This document shows, in pieces, positions 26,057 through 33,818 of a DNA stretch of 57,047 bases. A program made the position numbers and the translations under genes. Numbering within the stretch: the first letter of the stretch is position 1; each line of letters opens with the position of its first letter. The DNA is taken from the NCBI RefSeq assembly GCF_033242365.1, contig NZ_BTHK01000021.1:1-57047 (forward strand), given 5' to 3'. Source of the DNA: Lachnoanaerobaculum sanguinis (lineage in GTDB: Bacteria > Bacillota > Clostridia > Lachnospirales > Lachnospiraceae). Under the pieces are notes generated by a model. It was not told the DNA's origin. It saw only the letters and a program-made list of their open reading frames with translations, and ran no database searches.

Positions 26057-26302
26057 AACTTGATGCTATACCTAACAATAAAACATTATTTCAAATAATA
26101 TACTTAAAAGACTATATATCAGTAAACACATGGTATATGGTCTTTTTATATTGTACACCTTCTATGCTTCATAGTTTCATTATCAGTTATTTTTAATACA
26201 TACTTCACTTTATCTATGTTTACAATCAATTGCTTTTATATTATTGTATATTTAAGTAACAGTATTCAGCTATGCATAATGTATTTACAAAAGGAGGTTA
26301 TA

Positions 26303-27265
26303 ATGGCAAATATCATTGACTATATAAAATGGCGTGGAGATTTATCTTTTGATGTTTCTCCTTTTAATGAACTGGATAATGCGATTTTTTCATTATTCTC
26401 CTATCTTGACTTAAAAGACTTGCAGAATGAAATAAATTCAATAGGCGTTTCTCTTTCAGATGCCTGCAGATACTTAATTAATCATGACTACCACTACGGT
26501 TATATGAGTGAAATAAATGTAGATTTTTTGAACGCTCTCGCAACTTCCGAGAGATTCGGTAATGTTATGATACTCGATTATATAGATCTCTATCATGAGA
26601 AAAAATACCAATTTTCATCAACAGGATTTATGTATGACGACAGTCAGATGTATATTGCATTCAGAGGAACCGATGACAGTATTGTAGCCTGGAAAGAGGA
26701 CTTTATGATGAGTTTTTCAGTTATTCCGGCTCAGAAATTTGCACTGGATTTTCTAAAGCAGGTTATTTCTCGTCATCCGAATACAGATTTTATAGTAGGA
26801 GGACATAGTAAGGGCGGTAATCTTGCAATCTACTCCTGTGCAATGTGTGATGAAATTTTCAGGGACAGAATTACTGCAATCTATAATAATGACGGACCCG
26901 ACCTTTGTGATGAAGTGATCAATACCGATATAATGAATGCTATAAAGAATAAAATAATCAAGATAGTTCCCGACTTTTGTGTGGTTGGTATGATTTTTAA
27001 CGATACAAAGAATATTAAAGTGGTAAAAGCCGATAATATTGCTTTCTTACAGCATGATATACTCAACTGGAACTGTATAAGAACAAACTTTGAGTATGTT
27101 GATGATATAAACAAGGATGCAGATAAATTCAACAATTTTGTAGACAAGGTATTGGAGAACACCGATTTAAGTAAGCGCAAGGAATATGTAAATAATTTCT
27201 TTGATAAGATAATAGAATCAGGCACGACAAGGCTGCCTTGGGGGAAGAATAATCGTAATACTTAA
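26303..27265 (+). CDS. Mbeg1-like (DUF2974) alpha/beta hydrolase
   Basis: A 320-residue cytoplasmic protein of the lipase-like DUF2974 family. The nucleophile elbow is GGHSKGGNLAIYS (Ser about residue 169); YIAFRGTDDS upstream fits the oxyanion-hole strand. The start chosen is the ATG at 26303, 6 bases after AAAGGAGG; an in-frame ATG at 26216 lacks an RBS. No signal peptide. Substrate not known; the family is widespread in gut and oral Clostridia. Confidence 0.8.
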   Translation: MANIIDYIKWRGDLSFDVSPFNELDNAIFSLFSYLDLKDLQNEINSIGVSLSDACRYLINHDYHYGYMSEINVDFLNALATSERFGNVMILDYIDLYHEKKYQFSSTGFMYDDSQMYIAFRGTDDSIVAWKEDFMMSFSVIPAQKFALDFLKQVISRHPNTDFIVGGHSKGGNLAIYSCAMCDEIFRDRITAIYNNDGPDLCDEVINTDIMNAIKNKIIKIVPDFCVVGMIFNDTKNIKVVKADNIAFLQHDILNWNCIRTNFEYVDDINKDADKFNNFVDKVLENTDLSKRKEYVNNFFDKIIESGTTRLPWGKNNRNT

Positions 27266-27336
27266 ATATAGAAGGGATTTGAATCAATAAACGGTTCAAA
27301 TCTCTTTTATGCTTAATAAAGTGCTTTAATGTATTT

Positions 27337-27576
27337 TCAATAATCTACTGACTTATCGTGTCCTCTATACGTTTCCCCCGTGACTTTCCAATACGTTTTT
27401 CCACTAGACAAACACTCTTCAAGGATTTCTATCCACTCCTTTAACGACCACGTAGATGCCTCTGTAATAAGTTCATCTCCTATCTTTTCTCTGTATTCTA
27501 GGACAAGTTGCCCGAATTTTTCAACTTCGGGATCAATATTAACGCTGTCTCCTTCTAATATAAAATCAGGTATCAT
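27337..27576 (-). CDS. Small acidic protein, unknown function
   Basis: 79 residues, begins MIPDFILEGDS, rich in Glu and Trp (STWSLKEWIEILEECL). AAGGAG precedes the ATG by 5 bases. It follows a gene fragment (27591-27725) in the same orientation; such small acidic proteins behind truncated genes are often immunity proteins, but nothing here proves that. No family recognised. Confidence 0.5.
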   Translation of the reverse strand: MIPDFILEGDSVNIDPEVEKFGQLVLEYREKIGDELITEASTWSLKEWIEILEECLSSGKTYWKVTGETYRGHDKSVDY

Positions 27577-27590
27577 GTATTCTCCTTAGA

Positions 27591-27725
27591 TTATCTAATC
27601 ATCCTTATAAACTCATCATAAGACGCAGGGAAAACCTGCTGTATATGCTGGAGTTTTTTGTTATCATTCCTAGCAGTTGCTTCCAAAAAATGTGCAAAAG
27701 CTTCCTTAACCTGAGAATAGTTCAC
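27591..27725 (-). pseudogene. C-terminal gene fragment next to the tRNA-Lys terminator
   Basis: An open frame of 44 codons (SQVKEAFAHFLEATARNDN near its start, ending in YDEFIRMIR) begins at a GTG with no ribosome-binding site, and an in-frame TAA lies just upstream inside the terminator hairpin. The peptide looks like the tail of a longer protein. It ends 15 bases before the downstream 79-residue gene. It may have lost its 5' part in an older rearrangement at this tRNA integration hotspot. Confidence 0.4.
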
Positions 27726-27730
27726 AAATT

Positions 27731-27773
27731 AAAAAAGGCTCAAAGCTTTATAAATCAAAGCTTTAAGCCTTTT
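27731..27773 (-). terminator. Original terminator of the rRNA-tRNA operon, now beyond attL
   Basis: A long stem AAGGCT(C)AAAGCTTT / AAAGCTTTAAGCCTT with T tracts on the minus strand lies 6 bases beyond the tRNA-Lys remnant. In the unlysogenised chromosome it would directly follow tRNA-Lys and end the 23S-tRNA operon. It also reads as a terminator on the plus strand. Confidence 0.75.
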
Positions 27774-27778
27774 CATAC

Positions 27779-27826
27779 TAGTGAGACACCCGGGACTCGA
27801 ACCCGGGACAACTTGATTAAAAGTCA
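27779..27826. repeat. attL: 48-bp direct repeat of the tRNA-Lys 3' half
   Basis: Identical to 56171-56218, where the same 48 bases are the 3' part of an intact tRNA-Lys(TTT). Here the sequence diverges after the anticodon stem, so the copy is only a tRNA remnant. It marks the left end of the prophage. Confidence 0.95.
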
Positions 27827-27875
27827 GTACAAAAACCCTCTTCAACCTACCTATATAAGCCATTCCTCTATCTGA

Positions 27876-27897
27876 AAGTTGCAAAAAAGGTTGCATT
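27876..27897. repeat. Arm-type integrase site candidates near attL
   Basis: Two copies of (A/G)GTTGCA, at 27876-27883 and 27889-27897, 12 bases apart. The same motif, in pairs 11 bases apart, occurs beside attR (55951-56076). Placement at both ends of the prophage and about one helical turn of spacing fit integrase arm sites. Confidence 0.55.
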
Positions 27898-27924
27898 TTT
27901 TAATGTACTTAATTTAGTGATAAG

Positions 27925-28353
27925 TTATCTGGACTCAGGAGTTCCATCCTTTTCCTTTAAAACATCAATAGCCTTGGCTATTACACTCGGAACGGGTATG
28001 CCCATCAGCCCGGCATTTTCTATTATTGATATAGACTCATTTGCTATAAAAGCAATTATAACTGCATCCTTTATATAAGACGTATGCATAACTATATCAA
28101 GCCTTACTGCTACAAGCACAATAAGAAGTGCGACTCCTTTTCGGCATAGCCCCTTAAAGCCTGCTCTGGATTCAAGTGCTCCTGATTCAGACTTTTTACT
28201 TTTCTTAAAAACTCCCGCAACAATGAGTCCGGTAGCATAATCAATAGACATAAAAACAATAAGAGTAATCAAAGCATCACTCCATCCACCAAACATAGCT
28301 GCTATAACTCCTCCTACTATCCCTACTGTTGAATATAAAATGTTTGATTTCAT
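27925..28353 (-). CDS. Phage holin (Phage_holin_4 / TcdE family)
   Basis: 142 residues with three or four hydrophobic segments and a charged tail. The block VFMSIDYATGLIVAGVFKKSKKSESGALES and the cytoplasmic loop RAGFKGLCRKGVALLIV are typical of the TcdE/UtxA-type holins (the longer stretch is quoted in part only by its key residues DYATG and K-rich loop). It forms membrane holes to release the endolysin encoded by the gene immediately upstream in the same transcript, 10 bases away. Last gene before attL. Confidence 0.88.
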   Translation of the reverse strand: MKSNILYSTVGIVGGVIAAMFGGWSDALITLIVFMSIDYATGLIVAGVFKKSKKSESGALESRAGFKGLCRKGVALLIVLVAVRLDIVMHTSYIKDAVIIAFIANESISIIENAGLMGIPVPSVIAKAIDVLKEKDGTPESR

Positions 28354-28363
28354 GTAAATCCTC

Positions 28364-29326
28364 CTATTCTATAAGCTCATACTTATCAAACTTCGGTGTT
28401 ACTGTATCATATTCTTTCTGATATTTACCTTTATTATCTACCCAGTAGTAAAGCTCCTTATCAGAATCCTTTATATATCCACTTTTCGCCATCACACCAC
28501 TACTTGTGAGATAGTAGTCAGCACCATCAACATTTATCCATTGTCCACTAAGCATAGCTCCGTCTTGTGGATTAAGATAATACCATTCATCATTATCCTG
28601 TTTAAACCAGCCTGTGATCATATAACCTGCTTCATCTGTCACATACCATCTATCATCGGATTTTATCCACTGACCTTTTAATACCACGCCATTAAACTCA
28701 TATATCCACTTGCCGTCAAACTGCACCCATCCTGTAAAGGAATTCTTTTGATGCATCTTACAAGCCTTATAAGCACACCAACTTGTTAGTTGTTCGCACC
28801 AGTAAGCCGGATGGTTGCCATCACAATTTTCCTTATACCATTCTCCATACTTAGTGTAATTATTTCTACCTACATTAGTATGCTTGCCATCAAGACCTTC
28901 ATTGCTTGCCTTTTCCTCATAGCCTATTTCCTCACAAGCTACTTTTACAAGTTCTTCAGCTGTACAGGTATTACCGCCAAATAATGGACTACAAAAACAA
29001 TTGATTCTATTAGTTCCTCCCACCTCTCGCAAAGTGAATATGTATTTTTTTCTTGCTACACATCCACCGTTTCTATCAAAACTTACAGAACTTGTATTAC
29101 CCTCAACTGTTTCAATACTATATCTGTCCCCACTCTTTTCTACAGATACAACAATTCCTACATGCGCCACTCTGCCAAGACTCTGACTGTAAAAGTATAT
29201 TTTATCCCCGATATGTGGTTCTCTGCCAACTCTTCCTCTTCTACTTAGTAAAGCTTTGCCTGCTAAAGTAAATTGTGTGTAATCTCCACCCATAAGTTTT
29301 TTACCTGCCTCAAAAGCACTATCCAT
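28364..29326 (-). CDS. Endolysin: CHAP-like peptidase halves in permuted order + wall-binding repeats
   Basis: A 320-residue lysis enzyme. In clostridial phage CHAP endolysins the Cys half comes first and the His half second. Here the His half is N-terminal: GDKIYFY, AHVGIV with His55, and IETVEGNTSS with Glu75/Asn77, residues about 1-100. The Cys half follows: CEEIGYEEKASN, NVGRNNYTKYGEWY and YWCEQLTSWCAYKA with Cys177, residues 121-190. The protein starts at residues (FEAGKKLMGGDYTQF) that would normally follow the Cys helix, so the order is a clean circular permutation. Residues 196-305 are four or five aromatic wall-binding repeats like those of the host surface proteins. No signal peptide; release needs the holin. 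Start supported by AAGGGAG, and there is no missing N-terminal half upstream. Confidence 0.82.
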   Translation of the reverse strand: MDSAFEAGKKLMGGDYTQFTLAGKALLSRRGRVGREPHIGDKIYFYSQSLGRVAHVGIVVSVEKSGDRYSIETVEGNTSSVSFDRNGGCVARKKYIFTLREVGGTNRINCFCSPLFGGNTCTAEELVKVACEEIGYEEKASNEGLDGKHTNVGRNNYTKYGEWYKENCDGNHPAYWCEQLTSWCAYKACKMHQKNSFTGWVQFDGKWIYEFNGVVLKGQWIKSDDRWYVTDEAGYMITGWFKQDNDEWYYLNPQDGAMLSGQWINVDGADYYLTSSGVMAKSGYIKDSDKELYYWVDNKGKYQKEYDTVTPKFDKYELIE

Positions 29327-29394
29327 TTTATCTCCCTTCTAAAAAAGAGCCATGAAAATTGATTTCTCGTTTTTCATAACTCTTTTATTATTTA

Positions 29395-29577
29395 CTATTT
29401 TTCTACCGCATTTGATGGAGTCGCTATAATCACTTCATTGATTCTATAATTATCATCAATTTCTCCATTTTTCTTCATTTCCTCGAGCCTATTCTTAACC
29501 TTTTCTCTCCAGAACTTAGGGACATCTTCCAATTCCTTTAATCCATGTATTATTTTATAAACATAAAAAGCTATCAT
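29395..29577 (-). CDS. Small phage protein (CD1375/XkdX-like)
   Basis: 60 residues, beginning MIAFYVYKIIHGLKELEDVP and then KFWREKVKNRLEEM. The pattern of a short hydrophobic start, a [GL]K..DVP turn and an [FW]REKV helix recurs in small proteins between tail and lysis genes of Firmicute phages. It overlaps the preceding gene by 4 bases (ATGA). Role unknown. Confidence 0.6.
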   Translation of the reverse strand: MIAFYVYKIIHGLKELEDVPKFWREKVKNRLEEMKKNGEIDDNYRINEVIIATPSNAVEK

Positions 29578-29972
29578 TTTATAACCTCCCCTGTTTTTTC
29601 ATTTGTTCCAACATTTTCTACAAAACTTGCAGTCATAGCAGAAATGTCTTCTATCGCTTTATCCTGAACTTCTACAATTTCTTTCACCCTCTCAATCTCA
29701 ATTTCTAAATCCTGAATTTTTTCAAGCTCTATTTCTGCCTTAATCTTCTTGCCCGGCTCTACTTTTATTTGTTTTATTCGCCTATTTTCATACTCCGCTA
29801 CAACAACATCTCCGGCATACACCAAAATTCTTTTTAAGTTTTCAATTGTTAACTCATTTACGAAATCGGCAAATTCTGTTATATTCTTGAAGCTAACTGC
29901 TAAACTAGTTTCCGTGCTTTCCTGATCTATATCTACCCTGATACCATTTTTAAGGACTATATAATTCTCCAT
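29574..29972 (-). CDS. Phage tail-region protein with coiled coil, unknown function
   Basis: 132 residues. N-terminal half is beta-rich (NYIVLKNGIRVDIDQES); residues about 85-110 form a coiled coil (EIELEKIQDLEIEIERVKE). It lies between the collagen-like tail protein and the 60-residue protein, overlapping the latter by 4 bases. Location suggests a tail-tip or chaperone role. No family recognised. Confidence 0.6.
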   Translation of the reverse strand: MENYIVLKNGIRVDIDQESTETSLAVSFKNITEFADFVNELTIENLKRILVYAGDVVVAEYENRRIKQIKVEPGKKIKAEIELEKIQDLEIEIERVKEIVEVQDKAIEDISAMTASFVENVGTNEKTGEVIK

Positions 29973-29989
29973 GTTTTCCTCCTATATAC

Positions 29990-30610
29990 TTAAATTATAG
30001 TTACAAAACTTTCATTCCATGCCGTCTGTACTGTAACATTTCCTATACCGGATGGAGCATAACACTTCACCGCGATATATTGCAATGTATTTAAGTTTTC
30101 AATATTAACACCAGGAATAACAATACTCTTTGCCTCTCCTGCCTTAAAGTTTTCTCTTGTATACGTAATTGTCAAATTGTTGTTTGCACTAGGTGTTACA
30201 ACCGTAACCTCTACAGAAAGTGTTTGTTCAACTGTACTTCTTAACAAAATAATCCCACTCACTGTTGCAACTTGAGTATTTGTTTTAACTGAAATTCCTT
30301 TATTAAAAACACCAAATCTACTACTTTCTGCATTTCTTGCTAACTTGATTACTCCCATTTCATTGGTTTCTATACCTATACCTTCGACATTATACCTTGA
30401 CATTTGGCGACTTATCGCATTGAGCTTATCCATCAATGTTTTCCCCATCACAGCATCAAGTGCTGCAACTCCTGCCTGTGTAGCCAAAGCATTATTCACA
30501 AGTGCCGGAGTTGTACCCGGAACTCCCTGTGCGCCCTGCGGTCCCCTCTCTCCTTGTTGACCTCTATCCCCCTGTGGTCCTTTAATATTTCCAATCAATA
30601 TTCTTGCCAT
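29990..30610 (-). CDS. Collagen-like phage tail protein
   Basis: 206 residues. A short N-terminal anchor (MARILIGNIK) is followed by collagen-like Gly-X-Y triplets (GPQGDRGQQGERGPQGAQG) at about residues 10-32, then a beta-rich C-terminal domain likely to form a trimeric receptor-binding head. Collagen stalks of this kind occur in tail fibres of Firmicute phages. It is adjacent to another collagen-like gene upstream. Confidence 0.75.
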   Translation of the reverse strand: MARILIGNIKGPQGDRGQQGERGPQGAQGVPGTTPALVNNALATQAGVAALDAVMGKTLMDKLNAISRQMSRYNVEGIGIETNEMGVIKLARNAESSRFGVFNKGISVKTNTQVATVSGIILLRSTVEQTLSVEVTVVTPSANNNLTITYTRENFKAGEAKSIVIPGVNIENLNTLQYIAVKCYAPSGIGNVTVQTAWNESFVTII

Positions 30611-30618
30611 ATTTCCTC

Positions 30619-31098
30619 CTAATCTATAACCAAATATAAATTACCTGTACTCTGCTCATATTCAAAATTAGGCGGAGTTTCTCCGTCCGGTGTTACAACA
30701 TATAAATCTCCTGAAGCATCAACTTCCAATGTAAAAAAGCCACTTGCAGTAGCTGTTATTCCACTTGCTCCTGTCGCTCCCTTTTCTCCTCTGTCTCCTT
30801 TATCACCTTTGAATTCACCCGCTTGTAACCGTCTAACAACATCATTCCTAACTGAATCTGTAGCCTGAGCGGAAGTATTTGCTGTATTTGCTGCTGCATT
30901 TGCTCTTGCTATTGCCGGCTCTAACTCACTTAGCGTTGTATTGATATTTTGTGCAGACTGAGTAACATCATCTATTGCCTCATTTACAGAACTTTGTATT
31001 TTTTGAAATGCCCTGGAATTTGCACTTCTAACGTCTTCTCCATAAATAGCCTCTTCCCAATCCTTTATTTCTCTTGTAAGATCTATCCTTGTACTCAT
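30619..31098 (-). CDS. Collagen-like phage baseplate/upper fibre protein
   Basis: 159 residues. N-terminal helix-rich part (RIDLTREIKDWEEAIYGEDV) like BppU-type connectors, a heptad/Ala-rich coiled coil at about 60-85, one collagen-like segment (GDKGDRGEKGATGASG) near 97-112, and a short beta C terminus. Probably links the tail tip to the receptor-binding protein encoded next. Confidence 0.72.
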   Translation of the reverse strand: MSTRIDLTREIKDWEEAIYGEDVRSANSRAFQKIQSSVNEAIDDVTQSAQNINTTLSELEPAIARANAAANTANTSAQATDSVRNDVVRRLQAGEFKGDKGDRGEKGATGASGITATASGFFTLEVDASGDLYVVTPDGETPPNFEYEQSTGNLYLVID

Positions 31099-31107
31099 AC
31101 TTACTCC

Positions 31108-33105
31108 TTAAGCTCTATTTTCTCTTATCTTTCTGGAAATCATATCTTCAATCTCTTCTCCATTTACAATCAATTCACCTTCTACTCTAACCTGACCGTC
31201 ATTAACTAAAAACACCGTATTCTCTGATCCACGCCCTTGCTGATAGCCTGCCCATAAATACCATCTTCCATGTCCTCCGTCAGCTCCGCTCATTCCGGTA
31301 CATTCATCACTTGACTGCAGTATATGTCTTGAATTATCTCTTACTTCAAAATCTCCAATTCTAACATTTTCTTTATTTGCCGAGAAATAGATATCGCTAC
31401 CACCTTCTATTGTCGTTCCTTCTATGCTTCCGCCCTTGATACTGTTTCCCTCTATTGATGAACCTTTTATGGTTCCACCCTCAATATTATCACCTACTAT
31501 TCTTGAGCCGGTTATTGTCGTTCCTTCTATGTTTCCACCTTTGATGCTGTTTCCCTCAATTGACGAACCTTTTATAATTCCCTTATTTACGGAAATACCG
31601 TTTTTGTCAATAACACAAAGTATCTCATTATTTGTACTCTTTACAAGGATCTGACCGTCTCTCCCTGTTCCGTCTCCTCCAACCTCTAGAGTTCCACCTC
31701 TAATTCTGTCAGCAAGCATTGTGCCGACATCAATGAATTCAGCCCTCAAGTGACCGTCAATAGTCCAAGCATTTAGATATTCTCCATTAACTCCATTTCT
31801 GCTAAATCCAATTCCGTTCTGATTTATCTGTATAACATTAATCGCCTGAGCCTTATTGGCAGTATCCATAACAAGAATACGCCAAGGCTGTACCAAATCT
31901 CCATTTTCATTAAACGTGTCCAGCACCACTGCTCCACCTTTAACTCCTGTAATTGTCTTTAGCCCATCATCTAACTTATTATTGATTGTTAGTGCTGTGT
32001 CTTTGATCTCCCTAGTCATATTCTGCTCTAATGCAAGAGCAGCGTTACTAACTTTTGCTGTATATGTGCTTTGCCTCATTCCAAACGTGAACACATCTCT
32101 TTCCGGCTCATCCAAATGACTTTCTTTTTCAGTTACAAAGTACATGGTCTCTAACTTATGAAATGGACTGATTACTTTTGTATTTCTTCCGACTTTTATT
32201 GGACTCGTTGAATTATCTATATGTGATAAATCGACTGCAGATAACTTAAAACTGTTAGGTAGCTCTTTACTTAAGATTTCTTTTCTTGCCTTCTTTAGTA
32301 AATTTTCAGGAAGAGTAACATCATCCCAAGACTTTGTACCCACAATAACTCCATATCGCTCTATAAGTGCCGGATTTTCCACATAATCAATACCACCGTT
32401 AACAGTTTTTATTGTTATAGCTACTTCATTGACATTTGCTCCTGTTGGTATTAGTCTTGTATAAAATTCATTATTGTTTTCACTTGACTCATAATCGATC
32501 AGGTTTTCATCAACACTAATTATCTGTGTATTATCGTCTCCATAATTCCATATATAATCAAGAAAAATCACTCCATTTTCATGTCGTGTCTTTAAATATC
32601 CCCCTAACAGCTTTGTTAACTTTGCATCCAGTTCTTCAAGTGTCTTTGTATAACTATTGTTTTCTCTATGTATGTAATCATTAGAATCCGATACAACAAT
32701 ACTTCCCGTATATATTCTTTTTTCCGTCTCAACCTGTACATTGTGGTTACCAAGAATATAATCAATATAACCTCTAACAGTACCGCTATAGCCATATGAC
32801 ACTTGTATAGAATCATTTAAAAGTCCAAGTTCACCCTCACAAATAACTGTTTTAGTATTGTAAAAGTCTTTGCTTATGTTGATAACTCTTCCATACCAAA
32901 CTTCTTCACCATCTCTCTCAACGCTTATGTATGTCTTATACATAACAACATCTTCATAATTTGGATGAAGGAGATTTATATCAAATTCTAATGTTCCGGA
33001 TCTCCCTACAATTTCTCTTAAAACCGGTGTTACCACTTGATTATCACTATAGGGTTCTGAGAGCATAAATGTTCTACCATCTAATATTCCTTTTATGGCG
33101 TACAT
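31108..33105 (-). CDS. Phage tail-associated protein (Prophage_tail / Tal type) with beta-helix repeat tail
   Basis: 665 residues. The N-terminal 380 residues match tail-endopeptidase/hub proteins of siphoviruses (SGTLEFDINLLHPNYEDV, ELDAKLTKLLGGYLKTRH). Residues about 500-590 are built of a near-periodic 5-residue pattern, S(I)xGxSIxGG/NSI (GSSIEGNSIKGGNIEGTTI), predicting a narrow beta-helix stalk. The start codon overlaps the Dit stop by one base (TAATG). No peptidoglycan hydrolase domain is recognised. Confidence 0.82.
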   Translation of the reverse strand: MYAIKGILDGRTFMLSEPYSDNQVVTPVLREIVGRSGTLEFDINLLHPNYEDVVMYKTYISVERDGEEVWYGRVINISKDFYNTKTVICEGELGLLNDSIQVSYGYSGTVRGYIDYILGNHNVQVETEKRIYTGSIVVSDSNDYIHRENNSYTKTLEELDAKLTKLLGGYLKTRHENGVIFLDYIWNYGDDNTQIISVDENLIDYESSENNNEFYTRLIPTGANVNEVAITIKTVNGGIDYVENPALIERYGVIVGTKSWDDVTLPENLLKKARKEILSKELPNSFKLSAVDLSHIDNSTSPIKVGRNTKVISPFHKLETMYFVTEKESHLDEPERDVFTFGMRQSTYTAKVSNAALALEQNMTREIKDTALTINNKLDDGLKTITGVKGGAVVLDTFNENGDLVQPWRILVMDTANKAQAINVIQINQNGIGFSRNGVNGEYLNAWTIDGHLRAEFIDVGTMLADRIRGGTLEVGGDGTGRDGQILVKSTNNEILCVIDKNGISVNKGIIKGSSIEGNSIKGGNIEGTTITGSRIVGDNIEGGTIKGSSIEGNSIKGGSIEGTTIEGGSDIYFSANKENVRIGDFEVRDNSRHILQSSDECTGMSGADGGHGRWYLWAGYQQGRGSENTVFLVNDGQVRVEGELIVNGEEIEDMISRKIRENRA

Positions 33106-33818
33106 TAAAGCATTCCCCCTTTGTAAATAATTGAAACCACTCCATTGCCAATAAACTTATATACATTATCACCTTCTTTTGTTGCCAACTTGTAGATGTT
33201 GTTATTTCCAGGTGATAAGTTGTAAGTAGCTCCATTAAACTCTACTTGCATAGTTGAATCTGAAATAATCAAAGGTATTACGGGCTTAGCCAAGCCTCTG
33301 ATATTTAATGTATAGCTTCCATTAACAGCAATGTTCTTATATCTTCTAATAATGCCCGTTTTAAAATTAAACGGATTCCACAACCACTTATCTCCCAGCT
33401 CCGCATTAACCTCTACCTTATAAGGTTTGCACTCACATTCTATGGACACTGTCGAGAAAGGTTTATATTCCTTGTCAAAAGATACCTTACATCTACCCTC
33501 ATAATAATAGTCCTTGTTATTATCAAGAATTATTCTATGATTTTCTCCATGTAAGTAATTTGCAATCTTTGACATATTAATTGCCCATTCACCTGCAGAT
33601 ATTTCTTTAACTAAAAAGGTAGCCGTTATCACACGACTACCATACATAACCTTCCCAAAAACTTTTGTTAAATCTATAAATCCATCTGATCCACTTAATT
33701 TAACTATTTTAGTCTTTACTTCAGGAAAACCTACTTCTATATCTTTACAAATCAACCCAAAATCATTAAATGTATGTTTATTACCAAAGGTAATACCCAT
33801 ATTTCTCATTTCCATCAT
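33105..33818 (-). CDS. Distal tail protein (Dit)
   Basis: 237 residues of the siphovirus tail-component family: N-terminal ITFGNKHTFNDFGLICKDIE, then the galectin-like C-terminal part with YEGRCKVSFDKEYKPFSTV. Dit forms the hub ring between tube and tail-tip. The start overlaps the tape-measure gene end by 4 bases. Confidence 0.85.
   Translation of the reverse strand: MMEMRNMGITFGNKHTFNDFGLICKDIEVGFPEVKTKIVKLSGSDGFIDLTKVFGKVMYGSRVITATFLVKEISAGEWAINMSKIANYLHGENHRIILDNNKDYYYEGRCKVSFDKEYKPFSTVSIECECKPYKVEVNAELGDKWLWNPFNFKTGIIRRYKNIAVNGSYTLNIRGLAKPVIPLIISDSTMQVEFNGATYNLSPGNNNIYKLATKEGDNVYKFIGNGVVSIIYKGGML

Noticed and set aside
31424..31654. Repeat array as CRISPR or independent repeat element
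   Set aside because: The near-periodic DNA encodes the beta-helix stalk of the tail protein; repeat units are short and in frame, with no spacers. No CRISPR array was seen anywhere in the window.
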